Shown here: positions 11,501-26,500 of the stretch, one piece after another
Layout: the number at the start of each line of letters is the position of its first letter
How positions within the stretch are numbered: position 1 is the first letter of the stretch
Assembly (NCBI GenBank): GCA_947396885.1
Contig: OX377204.1
Span: 95,490,728 to 95,554,727, forward strand
Direction of reading: 5' to 3'
Source: Heligmosomoides polygyrus polygyrus
Lineage: Eukaryota > Nematoda > Chromadorea > Rhabditida > Heligmosomidae
Length of the DNA: 64,000 nt
Notes under the pieces: model-generated
Told to the model about the DNA's origin: nothing
What the model saw: only the letters and a program-made list of their open reading frames with translations
Database searches by the model: none
Made by a program: the position numbers and the translations under genes

Positions 11501-14500
11501 AATTAATAAAAAAAATCATATGCTAGTTTATACTGGCGCCGCCATGATCAGCATAGATATCAATTTCTTTTTTCTTTTTTCACATTCAAAAGGTTCACTA
11601 TCAGCAATGTTAGAACCCTTCAAACACTAGCTGTATTTTTGGAGGAACGCTGCATTTTGATGAAATTTGCAGTGTGTTTCTATGCTTCGAACTTTAAAAT
11701 AAACACAAATTAATTGGCACGACTACATTATGCAGAAATTGTGACAAGTATTCAGGCGAAACACAATCAATCGAGTGTAAAATGCAGGAGTTTAGACGAG
11801 AGTATGGCGCAATCTCAACATCACAAATGTTAGAAAATTTCTATTTTCCTGCGCTTTCATACGAGTTCTTAACTTCTTCAATACCTTTACTGGCGGCAAG
11901 GTTATCGTTATTTCGAACAGTGTTTGCATTTTTTTGGACAACCTGGTTTAGTTGACGGTGCTTGACTATTAACATCGACATTTGAGAAGGTGCTTGCCTA
12001 GGTGCATCGACATTTAGTGCATTAAATTCCAAGTTTCCTGTTAAGATAGAAGCGGGAGTCAAGGAACGTACCTGAGAAAGCTCTGGGCAGGGGTAGCACC
12101 GTAGACAGGGAAGATCGAGAGCAGTATCTCGAAGATAACGAAGTCGATCGTGAAAAGCACGCAGCGATACGAGTACGGTATTCGATACAACAGAAACACG
12201 GAAGTGATGTGAGAAACACAAGCTGAAAAGACCTCTGTGATACTGGTGTTCAGGTTCGGCTTTCACTGGATCTCACTGTGTACCTGGCATGAAAACCATC
12301 GACGTGAACGGCTTCACACCGTTCAGATCCGATTTGGCAATGATCATCTGAACAGATTAGGAAAGTAACGACATTGTGAACAGATTAAATAAATATATAA
12401 AGGATAGGATAAAAAGGGGCGGCGTTGCTCAATCCCGTTAGAGATGCGCCACGCACTCTACTTGTCTGGGATATCGTGGAGGCGATCTGAATGCGTATTT
12501 GGCCATACTATGACTTGCGGTGGCCAGCCGATAAACAAGTCAGCGCTTTATCCTTACTAAAAGTCTTGGAAGGGTAAAGAAATCAGACAGAGAATGCGGA
12601 ATTCCTGTACGAAATGAGAGATATACTCTGAGACGGCGACAATACCACTCTCGATGATAACGCCTCCGTTTTAACATATGCTGACAGACTCCACTCTCGA
12701 TCGTGATTGGTGCACGGCCGACTCCGACCAATCAATCTCCGATAAACAAACCAACACCCACACAAAATACATACAATACATCGGACAACGCGGTCCATCC
12801 TGTTCGCTGGTCCGACTGCCGTTTATGAAGGCATGTTACCGGAAAGCGAACGAAGGACTCACCAGTTCCTCCGGCTGGACACACGACAACTCAGTGAGAT
12901 TAAGTACGAAGCGCATTGAGCAGCAAGTACCATACAGGATGAAAATGTAAAATAGGAGCAGAAATCCTCCTTGGCCATATTGAACGGAATTCCCTGAGGT
13001 CGTGGGATCACTAGACACTACGGCTCCCTCGTGGTGCTGCTGCCCCGTAATGAGCAGTGTAATGCAGAACCGGGGCGCCATGATGGCCATCCGGTGGGAT
13101 GCGTGTATAGACTTAAGAGCGGCTGACTTCACGGCCGCAGCGCACGGACGATCGATATCGACTGGCAGAGTTGGAAGGGCGGAGCTTGCGCCAATCGGCT
13201 GCTGACGTCAGTCATTTTCCCATGCCTCATGCTTACCGAAGCGCCTCATCGGCAAGCCAGCGTGGGAAACAGTACACGCGGCCTATCACAGGAGAGGAGC
13301 GATCGCATTTGCGACAGTCTTACTTTTTTTCTGTGAGGTGTGGTGCTAAACCAATTAGACTAAGAATGGGTGAATGGAGGAATTGACTTGGAAAGGCTTG
13401 GAACCGAAACTATCCTCCCGTTTTCCTCCATTCACCAACGCAGCTATGCTTCATCTTTCAAACCTAGACTATACATACTAGGTAGTTCTTGAGAATTTCT
13501 GTCAGATGCTCACGTGCGGTCCAATGGCAATGAACGACGAGATCAAGAACGACGTTGTGGTCAACAGCGTGTGTGCATAGGGACAGATACGGTCGAACAG
13601 CGTGAGGATGACGAGGATCAGTAGGGTGAAGAATTGCTGCAGACCGGTCGTGTGCTGCACCTCCACCCTAAATCAGGATGTTCATTTGTCTCTTTAAGGC
13701 AGTAGGTCCCCTGAGAGATTTGCACTTACGGACAGTACAACCGGCAGACCATGATATTAGCGAAGGCAGCCGGTAGCGACAGGAACAGGAACATCATGCA
13801 GTCAGAGATGTTGCATAAGATGGCTTTATTGCTGAAATATGGCCGGTTAATCGGTTAGAATAGTGTGTCATACACTTAATACATATTAGTTAAGGTACAT
13901 ACAGGGCTAAATCCACACAGCTGTCTTAAAATAAACGGATACAGTGAATAAGTCGTTAAGAAAAAAAGTAATTTGATTAAAATGACTCACCTGAATGGCC
14001 ATAGAAGATATGGCGACACTTGGCTCTTTGGATGTCGGCAATTGAACATGTTGTTAATGCTGAAAGTATTATATTATCATAGTAATAGTTCCAGCTTTCC
14101 ACTGTCCCGGCCAGTTTATAACTGTTTTTTTAAATATCATAATTGATTTTCTTTCTTCAGCAGATGTCTCGTTCTCACTCTTCAATACATACCGTGCTAA
14201 GCTTCATCATCATTTTCGTCAGCGTCTGTCCCGCTTGGTTACGGGGTGCGCTTTTCTGGTGTGATGACGCCAATTCTTCCGATCAAATGCTCGACCAGGA
14301 TCACTAATCCTGACAACCGGTAAACACTCTACAGAGGTTTTCTTTTACAGAAGCTTCAATACCGCTCATATCCTTCCGACATTAACGGAAAAAGCAGAAA
14401 ACGCCTTTTCTGCCGCTTTTCTGCAGCGCACTTCAAATTAAGTACATTGCAAAAGGAAACGCATATCCGGTATAAGTTCTAAGCTATCCTCCGCATGAGC

Positions 14501-17500
14501 TGCAAGACACCCAGTAAGCGCTTGAAAATTAGTTCAGCGACCTAATTTCTGCCTTGCGCTGCTGTTCTCTTCCCTCGTGGGAGATAATTATCCTTATCAG
14601 ATTTATGCTCCTAACTAGTCAGGAAAGAAGGAAATTGCGTCTAATTTAATGCCTATTGTTTACTTTACAGAGACTGCCACATAATTCTTTGGATTCAGTC
14701 TTTTTACTATCACAATGATGTAATCTTTTAAAGGATCCGACGATTTAAGTGCTATTATTTTCAGAAAATTTCTCCACTTTAGAGGACTCTAATTTTGGAA
14801 TACCAAGTTTGTGTGTACGAACCGCAGTTCAAGTTTAGATTTTACTGGTGAATACACTCGTAAACTACTTTCTATTTTGATCAAATTTTCAAACGACACT
14901 CCGTTCGCTTTTGGAGTGAGTTTGCTGCTTAACTGAGTGGTTGAATTTTAGCCTAGTCGAAATCTAATCTAATGACTATAAGTACTTTGCACAACCTCCA
15001 AATCCCTGTGTTTGTTTCCTCAAAGAAATCACTCTGTGATCACTTTAATCATTGGAAAGTGTGTGGGTAACAGCAAAGAAGTGTTATGTGGGCAACTTTG
15101 CCAGCGTATAATTACTAATGATTTCAATTCTAAAAGATCCACATTCTCCCCTTGATTTCAACTGTCACGCTTAACGGAAACTTCAACTGTCACGCTGTAT
15201 AAGCACATACAAGCCTGATATTCCAAAATTAAAATGCTCCAAAGTTGAGACATTTGCTGAGTGAAAATAATGGCACTCAAGTTGTGAACTCTTTAAAAGG
15301 GTACATCATTGTGATCGCGAAAAACTAGGGAATCAAGTAATCATCTGACATTATCTGTAAAGTAGACAATAGGCTTTAAATTAGGCTGAATCTCCTTTTT
15401 TCCTAACTAGTTAGGCAATATATCCAGTGGGTGTAATTATCTCCCGCGAGAGAAGGGGCCAACTGGGCCAGGCTAAAATTTGGTCATTGAACGCTCTTTT
15501 CGTACTTCGTGACAGCAGCGACAAGAGCGGCGGTAGCACCCGGAAAGTATGAACAGGCGACGAGAGTGACGAGAGCGACGAGAGCGACAAGAGAGTCTGG
15601 AGCGACTGGGGCGACGGACGTAGTGTGGTATACGCAATTGCATCTCCTTCGTACACTAGTGCGCTGTGGTGTATTTACGTAGTCCACACTCCGTCCGTCG
15701 CCACAGTCACTCCCGTCGTCGGTGCAAAGTATGAACAGGCAACAGCAGCGACGGGAGCGACTGGAGTGATAGCGCCGGAGTATGGACAAATTTCGGCAGC
15801 GATCGCTCGGTTTCAATCGATTTGCATGTTTCGCACGAGTGATGAGTCGCTTTCGTCGCGAATTATGAACAGGCCCGAACTATTAGGTTGTAACGAATTA
15901 AATGGCACTGGCTCGCGCCATTTTTTGGCTCGTCATTACGCGTTTGATCAAGAACAAACCGTAACATGTGACATATCATTTAGAAGCGCAAACTTTGCTC
16001 TACCGGTGAGTACCAAATTTGGGAAAACTTTAGAGTTTTATTGACTTTTTTGCATATGGACAAAAGGGTATCCGAGGCATTTACTTGTATGAATTCAAGC
16101 TGGGCACTACAGCTAAGGAGGCGGAAGAGAAGATCAACGCCGCATTCGGTCAAGGATGTTCCACAATTCGGACGGCGTATCGTTGGTATCAGAAGTTCCG
16201 GAATGGAAATGAGAGCTTGGAAGAACATGAAGGTCGTGGGAGGCATAGTGATGTTGATGAGGACAACCTGAGAGATGTGGTAGAGGAGGATCCACACAAA
16301 GGTACCAGGGAGATAGCGAAGGTTCCTGGCGTCAGTCACAACACAGCTGCCCGGCATCTGAAGGAAATCGGAAAGACCAAAAAGCTGGAAAGATGGGTGC
16401 CTCACGAGCTGTCTGAGGAGCAATCTCGTCTGCACTGCTTCTACGGAACGAAAAGGAGCCATTCCTTGATCGCATCGTAACCTGTGACGAGAAATGGATA
16501 ATGTACGACAACAGGCGACGATCGGCACAGTGGGTGGACAGCGATGAGAGCCCCAAGGTCTTTGCGAAGCCGGAATTTCACCAAAAGAAAGTAATGGTGA
16601 CAGTATGGTGGTGTTCGCTGGGAACTATTCACCACAGCTTCCTCCCTCCCGGTGAATCCATCACGGCAGAGAAGTACTGCATTGAAATTGAAGAAATGAT
16701 GAAAAAGTTGAAGGATATCCGGCCGGCCTTGGTAAACCGAACGCGAGTTCTCCTTCTGCACGACAATGCTCGCCCCCATGTAGCACGGATGACGTTGCAG
16801 AAATTGAATGAGCTGAGCATTGAAACTCTACCTCATCCTCCGTTTTCTCCCGACCTCTCCCCAACAGACTACCATTTCTTCAAGCATCTTGGCGACTTCT
16901 TAGTAGGGAAAATACTCAAATACCAACAGGATGCCGAAAGTGCCTTCGAAGATTTCGTCCATTCCAGAACTTCTGATTTTCATGCTACTGGGATAAAAAA
17001 GCTTGTGTCACGTTGGCAAAGATGTGTAGAATCAGAAGGTTTTTATTTCGACTAATAAACTTGCCTACAAGCCGAGATATTAGCTGCTTAAAATTATAGT
17101 GGTTCAGTGCCATTTATTTCGTTACAACCTAATAATTTTCTAGTGCTCACTGGGCGTCTTGCAGCTCACTGGGAGCTCGGTACTGATCCCGAATATGTGA
17201 TTCCTATTACAGTGTACTCGATTTGAAGAGCGCTACAGAAAAGCGGCGGAAAATGCGTTTTTCCGCTGTTTCCGCCCAAAGAGTAAATGATACGGCCGGT
17301 TTTGTAAATAGAGCGCGTATAGCTCTGTCGGAGAAGCCGCCCTCTTCTGCAAGCTCCCCAAATCGATCCCATAGCTCAGCTCCTGTCCAGACAAGCTGGG
17401 ACCATCAGTTTTAACGTGCTGAATTGGCACCTTGCTGCGTAATAAGGGGACAAAATGCCTTCTAGCCTAGTCGAGATCTCATCTGGTCAAGATTGTGAGG

Positions 17501-20500
17501 AGTTTTTATGACCCTCCAAATCCCTGTTTCCTTCTACGAAAAAATGATTCTGTGGTCACTTTAATCAGTGGAAAAGTGCGCGGATAACTGCAAAAAAAAA
17601 TCTTGTCTGGAAAGCATATGTCACAGGCGTGCCTAACGGCTGGGCACTGCAAATGATTGCATATACACATTCAAACTGCCTTCACGACATAAAGAAGAAG
17701 TAGAATGCATGGCGCATCGAGTGATTAACGCTATTCTTTAAGCATTCTTTTTTTGTTGAAATAGTTGTCAGATAAGTGGAATAGCGCACTTGTTGAGTGA
17801 GAAGTTGGTCAGGCTGTTCTCAATGAGCGTCATCGACTGGATGGTGTTGCTGTAGTGGGGGCGGCGAGGCGCGTCATCCTGAATATTACAGGCTCTGTTG
17901 AAGGAGCTCAAACCAAGACATCGTCTCTCTTCACATCCTCTCTCATCCAAACCCTAATACTCTTAGCAAGATCGCGCCATGCACTTGAAAAATGAACAGG
18001 AATGGCGACTGGGAAAGCGATTATTGGTTTGTTTTACTCTGAAGTAAGGGCTCACACGACACCGGGCTGAACTCACCGTCATCAAACCTGGTTCGAAGCA
18101 TGTGGACGATTTTTTACGATTGAAGTTCGCGAACGGCGTCTCGGCTCCCCAGAATTCGACCATTTTCGAGACCTTAATCAATATATAGCTTCAGAAGAAG
18201 AAGAGGAGGAAGAACACGTAAATTCCATACCTTTCAAACCAAATTGGGCCTCAATTAATTAAACATTTTTTCAAACCAAATTAGACACTCTTCTGAACAA
18301 CCTTGCAACCGCTCATCAAACTAGACACCTTTCAAATCAAAACGAGGGCTTTCCGGAATAAGCAAGAGACTTCCAAAAAGGTTAAAATAAATTTTTTACG
18401 AACTTTTTTCGAAAAAAATAGTATGACTTTATTTGGAGTTTTTAAATTAACCCACGCCAATAAGTAAACACATCGATTAAAATTTTGACAGCTGGCTAAG
18501 TTTCTGTAGTACATGTCGGGAAGATGGGCAGCATTGAAAGGTGGGAGCGCGCCAATCAGTCCGCATCAGATCAGCTTGCAATATAGAGAAAGCATGTACG
18601 GTCAACATTCTAATTGGCTGGCGTGTTTTCAACAGGTGCTCTACTTAGTTATAATTGGCTGAATCGTTATCACCTCCCAATGCTGCCCATATTCCCGACA
18701 TGTACAACTTGAAGGATAGAGCATTTAAAGTCAAGCTGTGCAGCTGGAAAATTTAAGCTACAGAATTTCAAGCTGTCAGTTTTTCCTTTAATTAAATAAG
18801 ACTTTCGAAACGGACCTTAGCCTTCATACTGTGCCGAGTAGTGGAGACGGCGGCGTTATTTGGTAAACTCGGCGACTTTTCACCGCCATCGCACAGATCC
18901 ATCGTCCTTCTGAAACCAGTTTCGTGACAAAAACTGCAAAGTGGATAAAATTAAGAGATAAATTAGGTAATGAAAGGCGATACGAGTCGACCACCTGTTC
19001 CTGTAAATCGACGCCGTTCGTTCGATCACTGATGTCTTGTCCGGAAGGATGTGATAGGTCGGCTCACCGTACGCCAGAATATGCGGATCGTCGGATCTTT
19101 AAAGTTGACCGTATGGCAAGGTCTATACTTGGGACGCAGAGCGGCGCGACATTATAATAATAGCCTGTATCGATTAGCCTCGCGGTATAATCGATAAAGG
19201 TCGGTCTCATGCGCCACACGACGACTGAAGTATAAATCATGTCTAAGGGCTGTTCATAGGCTGCGGTGGAGTCGATGATGAATATCGTACGTATCGATCA
19301 GTGCCGAGGAATCGCCTAGCAAAAATCATAAGTCGCTCCTATCGCTCTCATCGTGGACTATGAACAAGCTTTAATCTATCTTAATCTGGAAGACGTTCGT
19401 TTCAACTGAAATCATGTCCAGTTTGATTTCAAAGGTATCGGGAATGCGTAGAATTGTGTACAATTTGGCTTAAAAATTGTTAAATTTAATTTTGAAAAGT
19501 GACCAATTTGACGTGAAAAAAGTATAGATCCGGCGCATCGAGATCAAAGTGATCAATACATGAAATTAACTTTAGGTAGCTCTAGACTGACTCACTTTGC
19601 ATCCACGATACAGTAGTCGCCGAGTAGCATGTCCTTCGTGGTCTTAGTGATGTGCACCGCTCTGAATCACACTCGATTTATCGATCGATATTGATTTTTC
19701 AATGACAACCAGGTGTCCGGGCCTTGGCCCAGGAACTTATCTATAGACCAATCGATCGATAGTGTTTAGCAACTGGCAACATTTGATCGATATTTTTTAC
19801 TTTTTGGTACGCACAGGGGTGGTATGTCTACGTTTGTTCCCTCCTCAGTTGATCAACTCTAAACGAAAATCGATACATTCGATCGATGACCATCGGTAGA
19901 TCGATATTGTTTACTTGTTGTATACACGAGAGTCTGTCCACCACGAACGTTTAACTCTGAGCAGACGTCGGCAATTCCAATCGAGATGTGAGGCTCCTCG
20001 CTGACCACTGTTCGAACGAACGGACAGACAAACAGACAGACAAACGAACAAAGTGAATGACGGGAGGACTCGCTGTTTTATACATAGTAGGGTATGATTC
20101 TGCGTAAAGTAACTTCAGCACAATCACAGCCTAGAAAGGAGGCAGACAACTGCCACAAATTGGAACACGAATGCATTTGTGGAAGTTGTCCAGCCACGAA
20201 GGATCATGTCGCGTGTCACGTGTCACATATAGCATACCCAGGCACTCCAGCGGACTCCATATGGTTCGCCAGTGTCACATCGTCGCTCCAGATGTCAAAC
20301 TGCCATTTCCGCAGTCCGAGAATTCCGCACAGGACCGAACCGGTGTGCACGCCGATTCTCATGTTCACGTCGACGCCGGTGGCGAGGCGGATCTGCCTGA
20401 AAACGGAGGAACAGTTGGCAGATATTGAGGAAGAATGTTCTACGGTGCTATTCGGGAAGTCTCCCGGGGCGTCTCTTAGAAAGAAAGAGGCAGCCAATCA

Positions 20501-23500
20501 ATTGGGCGATAGTGGGAGGAGAGAGAACTTACGATTGACAGGTCATTCCCCTAAATCAAACCTCTGACCACGTCCAGGGAGAATTCCCCATTTGTATATC
20601 TTGTATAAAGGAGAAGAGAATGTTGGACAAAAGGACAACATCCAGTAGAGGTAGCGTGGCGCATCCCAAATTGGGATTGATTAGCGTCGACCTTTATCAT
20701 GATTATGAAATAAATCAAAAACAATCCTCCCCGTAGGATAAGGAATGGGCGGAGCTACGACACCGAGTGGGCGGAGTCCTGTCGCATAACTTATGGTCAT
20801 ATTATTTCGTGGGATTTGAAAGAGCGTGAGGCGTGTGTCCGCACGCTCCATTGCGCTGGCATCCAGCACACGCCCAGGGAGAATTCCCCAACAGTACAGC
20901 TCGCTCTCACTGTATAAAGAATAGAGGATGTCATGAAGGCCGGCATTGATTAATCCTCATTTGGGATGTGCCACGCATTCTAGTAGTACTAAATGTCATG
21001 GAAACAGGATAAGGAATAGGTGGAGCTACGACACCAACTGGGCGGAGTCTTGGCACCCACGCTTTGGTTACATTATTTCGCGGAATTTTAAAGAGCACGT
21101 GTTGTGTGTCCACTCGCCCCATTGCAGTACACGCCCAGGGTGAATTCTCGATCAGTACAGGCTTGCTCTCACTGTATAAATAGCAGAGGATTTCATAAAG
21201 ATCGGCGTTGATCAATCCTCAGTTGGGGTGTGCCACGCATTCTAGTAGTATTAAATGCCGTGGAAACAGCTCTCGTTGTAGGATAAGGAGTGGGTGGAGC
21301 TACGGTACCGAGTGGGAGGAGTTCTGGTGCACGCACATCCTCTAATCATATCATTTCACAGAATTTTTAGGAGCTTGTGTAGGGTGTGTCTCATTGGTCC
21401 CTTCTCTTCATCGGCATTCTGAACACGCCCAGGGAGCATTTCCCAATAGCAAACTGCTCTCACTGTATAGGGGATAAAGAATATGGCAAGGGTCGACATT
21501 AGTCAATCCCCATTTGAGATGCGCCACACATTGCACCTCTACTGGGTATCGTGAAGGCATTCTCCCTTGCAGGATACGGAATGGGCGGGGTTACGGTACC
21601 GACTGGGCGGAGTCCTGGTGCACCGCCCACCCTCTAGTTGCCTTATCTTGCTCAGTTTTGAGGCACTTATGTTCACCGTTATGAATTGAATAAAGGATAA
21701 AAGACGGCAAAAGTCAATCCTTTTCGTGGGATGCGCCATGCTTTTTATTTATCATTAATAACTGATATCGTGGTACCAACCACTGGTTAGAACTATGACT
21801 TGAGTTGTTTTAATAATTGAGAGCGTGCGCTATGAAAAGCCTTGCCGTTTTTGAAAATCACTCAATAATGAGCGGAGCTAGCTCGAGAGGGGCGGAGTCA
21901 CAGTTTTCGACCACTTCGAGTTGGACAGTTTTCCACTGAACTCCAGCACTTTTTGGGTAGCGTTTTGACGGCTTAAGAAATCCCTTTAATAGTTATTCAG
22001 AACGCTTTTAAAGTGCTCTACTTTCATGATGGAGGGGCGGAGCCACGACAGCAAGTGGGCGGAGTTCTTGCGCCCGCACTAGACATCTTATTTTACAGAA
22101 TTCTAATGCGTTTATGGTCATTACGAATCGATTACTAACAAAAAAAAACAGAGGAATAATCGGCTGAAGTGTTACTTGATGGTTTTGATCATCTCGAGTC
22201 CCATCACCACACACATGTCGGCGTGATTCGGTCGATTCACCGGCATTCCCGACACACAGTAGTAGCAGTCGCCGAGGAACTTGATGCGCATGCACTGCAG
22301 CTTCTGAAATTCTCACATGCTACCGATGGCCTAAGCTGAATAAGTATATTTCTACATAATTCTACGTAATGCATAAATAATGTATAAAATAAATAATATA
22401 GGAAATAAATGTATTCACAATTCAAATATTAACTAAATTTCTACATGATGTCCACATAATTTTACATAACTTAGGCCCCGTTTATTCTTCGACGCCGAGC
22501 GACGCGACGCCACGTATAGTGGCCATATTGATTGAGCGACGCTATCGATCAATTTGGCCGCTTTACATGCCATCGCGTCGCTTGACGTTGGAAGTATAAA
22601 CCGGGCCTAACACTAGTTGGTTGCATATGCAACGGACAATTTTGCTACTTCAAATTCTGGTCGATTTTTCGTGGCTACGAATGTCTCCGTTTCAGGCACT
22701 ATGTATAGCTTCTGAAAGCGCAGAATCTCCTCTCTCTTATAATTTATAGCTTTTGTGACATAACTGCCTCTTGCTGAGTTTTTGACATCGTTTTCACAGT
22801 ATGAATCAACGTGATATTCGGGTGCTCTACTTATATGAAGGGAAAAGTGAACACGACGCCGCGGCCGAAACTCGTAACATCGACGCTGCATTTGGGGAAG
22901 ATTTCGCTGAGGAACGCAGAATTCGCCACTGGTTCGAAAGGTTCCGATCTGGAGATGAAAGTCTCGAAAGTGGAGACCGAGGTAGGCCGCCATCGCTCCT
23001 TAACGGCGACCAACTCGAAGCCATGGTGGATGCGGATCCGTGTCAAACGGTGAGAGAGCCAGCACAGCATTTCGGTGTTGACGGCAGTTCTTTCAGTCGC
23101 CGCTTAGATGCGATCGGAAAAGTGAAGAAATTGGATGAATGGATTCCGCTCAGGGGTGTGCGTTAAATATTTTTCGGTAAATTTTTAACGACCATTTTTT
23201 AACGAAAAATTTTTGCGTTAAAATCGGTAAAATTCGGTAAAATCGTTAAATAAATTTTCCCTTAGTTGCAGTCAGTTTCACTGTATTTTAGTATGTAAAA
23301 AGCCAATGTTTTTTCTTTATTAATTTTTTCGTCTTCACTTATATATCATTTATATGACTGCGTCTTCATCTTCACAACAACTGGCAACAGTCCATCTATC
23401 ATTAATGAAACTGCTAACCGGGAAAAGTCATTAAGATTCTGAAACCAAACAGTAACAACAAGACTTCTAAAATAAGAAATTCTTTACTATGCATAGTTGG

Positions 23501-26500
23501 TGGGAGTCATCTAGCTTCCAGGAAGATCAAAAGAGCACCATAGCACGACTCAACCTAACATCCTTCTTTACTGCTTAATTGTTTCGGAAAACTACAAAAT
23601 GTTTACTGAAGAATTCATGTCAGACAGCAACCACAGTGAATCTCTTGGTACAGTCCTTCTTTGAAAGATGTATATTTACAGAGTCCATAGATCTACCAGT
23701 TTTAAGAGTGGTTCCTTTTGTCTCAAAAGGTTTTGTTCTTACTGCCTACAGACGAGAGCAGAGAATCAAATAAGCAGCTACAGAATTTTCACCAGATTTT
23801 AACCGAATCGAATTTTTTGCACTGATATTTTCGTCTTTTCCACCCAAGTAGCGTAGATCTCAATTGTTAAGCTCTTTCTCCTCTGTATTTCAAGAAAATG
23901 CATGAGGGACACGTGTATTTAAAAGTGCGTTTCTCGTCCCATATTAAAAGTAGTCCATTTTGCCTTTATCCCTCCTAATTCCTCCATGCAGCCACAGCCT
24001 GTAACTCTTTTTTACAATTTTCAGCAAATGACAGCTCTGGTTTCCTTCGTGAAGCACCTGCTCTTGTACTGTGGACCACATTTGCTTGCGGTTCGAATGT
24101 AAAGTTTTGGGCTTCTCGATTTCATCCTATTTTTTGGAGCACATTTTAAATTGAAGAACGGTATTATAGTAAATTTGAAAATTAGACGAACAAACCCACA
24201 AATATGAAGGAAATTGCCTGCTAAAGCCAGGGGTTCCTTCAAAGATTTAATTTTTCCGGAGAACTTTAAAAAAGTCTTCATATAATAGAGTGCATTTAAG
24301 GTACAGTTTTTATAGTACAGGGTGCGTAAAAAGTATTGATGCACTAAATGACGGCTGTGGAAATAGTAATGCGCAGTAAGTTTTAAAATATTCATTTCAG
24401 AAATATGGAAAATGATCTTGCAAACACGATAGAATAACTCGTAGTTGACATTGGCTCCTTTACTGTGAATACAGGAGCGAAAACGACGGAAAAATTCATG
24501 AGCACGCGCCGCAAGTACTCGCTTGGATTTCGTCCCGTGCTTTGAACAGGGCAGCCTTCTGCAAGTGGTCACTTCTGTTGAAAGTAGCCGAGACCTCATT
24601 CTCTAAAATCACCTAAAAAGAGTAATCCAGCGAATTCATGTCCAAGCTATGCTCGTCTGAGAAGCTGCCCACACCTGCGCGCGTTATCTGTTTGCCATCG
24701 GACAGAGATTGATAATTTTGGATTTGAACGCTATCGTGCTTGAACATCTTGTAATCATCATCTGTTATGACAGAGCCGTGGCTGACGTTTGGGTTGCTGA
24801 CCTCCTTCATCACCAAAAGTTTCGAACAGCGCCAAATTCTCTTGTTAAGGAAATATTCAGCTGTTTGAGTAACAAACAAAAAAGGGCCACCGTAACCACG
24901 ACGGTATCATGTTTCTTCAGTTTTTTCCTGAGCGTTTTTTTTTTGAGCACAATACAGACAACAAAAATAACACACAAAAACCTAGAGGGGTACAAAGAGA
25001 AGCTGGAGCTGAATCAAAAAGTAGGTGCGTCAATACTTTTTACGCACCCTGTAATCTCATGTAAAATAACTGACGAAGAGTGATCACAGGCGTCTTCTCT
25101 TTTCTATATAATTTTATTGTTTTCGTGTACATATGTTCTCTTCCCCTGTTCCGTTTCGCGTCCTTGTTTCCTCGCATTATTTGCGTTTCATAGCGTTTTC
25201 TTCGCGTCTTCTGTGCCTTTGCAATCCCACTTATGATGCAAATATCACAAAAAACTGTAGACACTGTTTGGCTGGTAAGTATGCAGAACTAGTATGTAGA
25301 GTCAAACGCGAGAAATGGCCAAGGAAGTCCAAAAAATATGAAAAAACCGCACACGCGGATCAATTGGTAAAGCAGCAAGAAAACTGCCACCAGTTCTAGA
25401 GACAATATCGATTGCCTACACTGATTCGAGTAAGTAGAAGATTTCCCCGGTATCGATATTGCGAAAGCTCATCCAAAAAATTCTCCAAAATGCATTTATA
25501 CAAGGAAGAAATACATTTTCCAAAATGGAGCATAAAATGTCGTTAATGCTATTTAACGGAATTTTTCGTCGTTAAATTTCGTTAAAAAGTTTTAACGAAA
25601 AATGCCGGTAAATCCGGTAAATCGGTAAATCGTTAATCGTTAAACGCACACCCCTGATTCCGCTGGAACTGATCGCCGGGCAGATTCTGAAGCGCAACGA
25701 CACCTGTGTCTCGTTAGGGACTGTTCATACTTCGCGACAGCAACAAAGGGCGACGAGAGCGCAGCGCGCGGAAGTATGAACAGGCGACTGGGGGACTAGA
25801 GCGACAAGAGCGACTGGAGCGACAGCGCCGGCGCTCGAGTATGAACACCTTTCAACGGCGCGCGCTCGTTTTAATCGATATGCATGTTTTGCACAGGCGA
25901 TGAAGCGCTCTTGTCGCGAAGTATGAACAGACCCTTGGAGCTATGCAATCTAAGGGAGCCTTTTTGGAGAGGATCGTGACATGCGACAAGAACGGGTCCT
26001 TTACGACAATCATCGTCGCTCTCACAATGGCTGCATAAAAGTGAGAGTCCCAAGGAAATGCCGAAACTTCGTCTCCATCCGAAGAAGACCCTGATAACCT
26101 GGAAGTCAATGGCTGGTAAAGTCCATTACAAGTTCTTGAAGACCGGAGAGACTATCACAGCGGAGTACTGTGCCGAAGTTGACGTGACAACCAGAAGTTG
26201 ATCGAAAAACAGCCGGCTTTGGTTAACCGAAGAGGCCCAATCCTACTGCATGGCAACGCGCGTCCACACGTTTCAGAAATTGTTGTCCAAAAACTGGATG
26301 AAGTGGGATACGAAACTCGGCCACATCAAGCATATTCACCAGATCTGTCCTCTACCGATTAGCATTTTTTCAAGCATTTATATCGTCAAGCGAAGGCAAA
26401 AGAACCAAGATGATGTCGAAAATGACTTATGTTCTATTAATTCTAGGAGTTGTGATTCCTACAAAAACGGAGTGTCTAAGCTATTGTCGCGATTAATAAA

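Noticed and set aside
16041..16271. + strand ORF starting [15 protein letters not shown]
   Set aside because: The ATG is probably the ancestral mariner start, but the frame that follows is shifted and meaningless.
16085..16480. Separate small gene starting [16 protein letters not shown]
   Set aside because: It is the N-terminal half of the mariner A transposase; the start codon is really a Leu codon and the C-terminal half follows in another frame.
20681..21215. ORFs with repeated [15 protein letters not shown] peptide
   Set aside because: The peptide repeats because the DNA is a tandem GGGCGGAG array; there are no splice sites or conservation.
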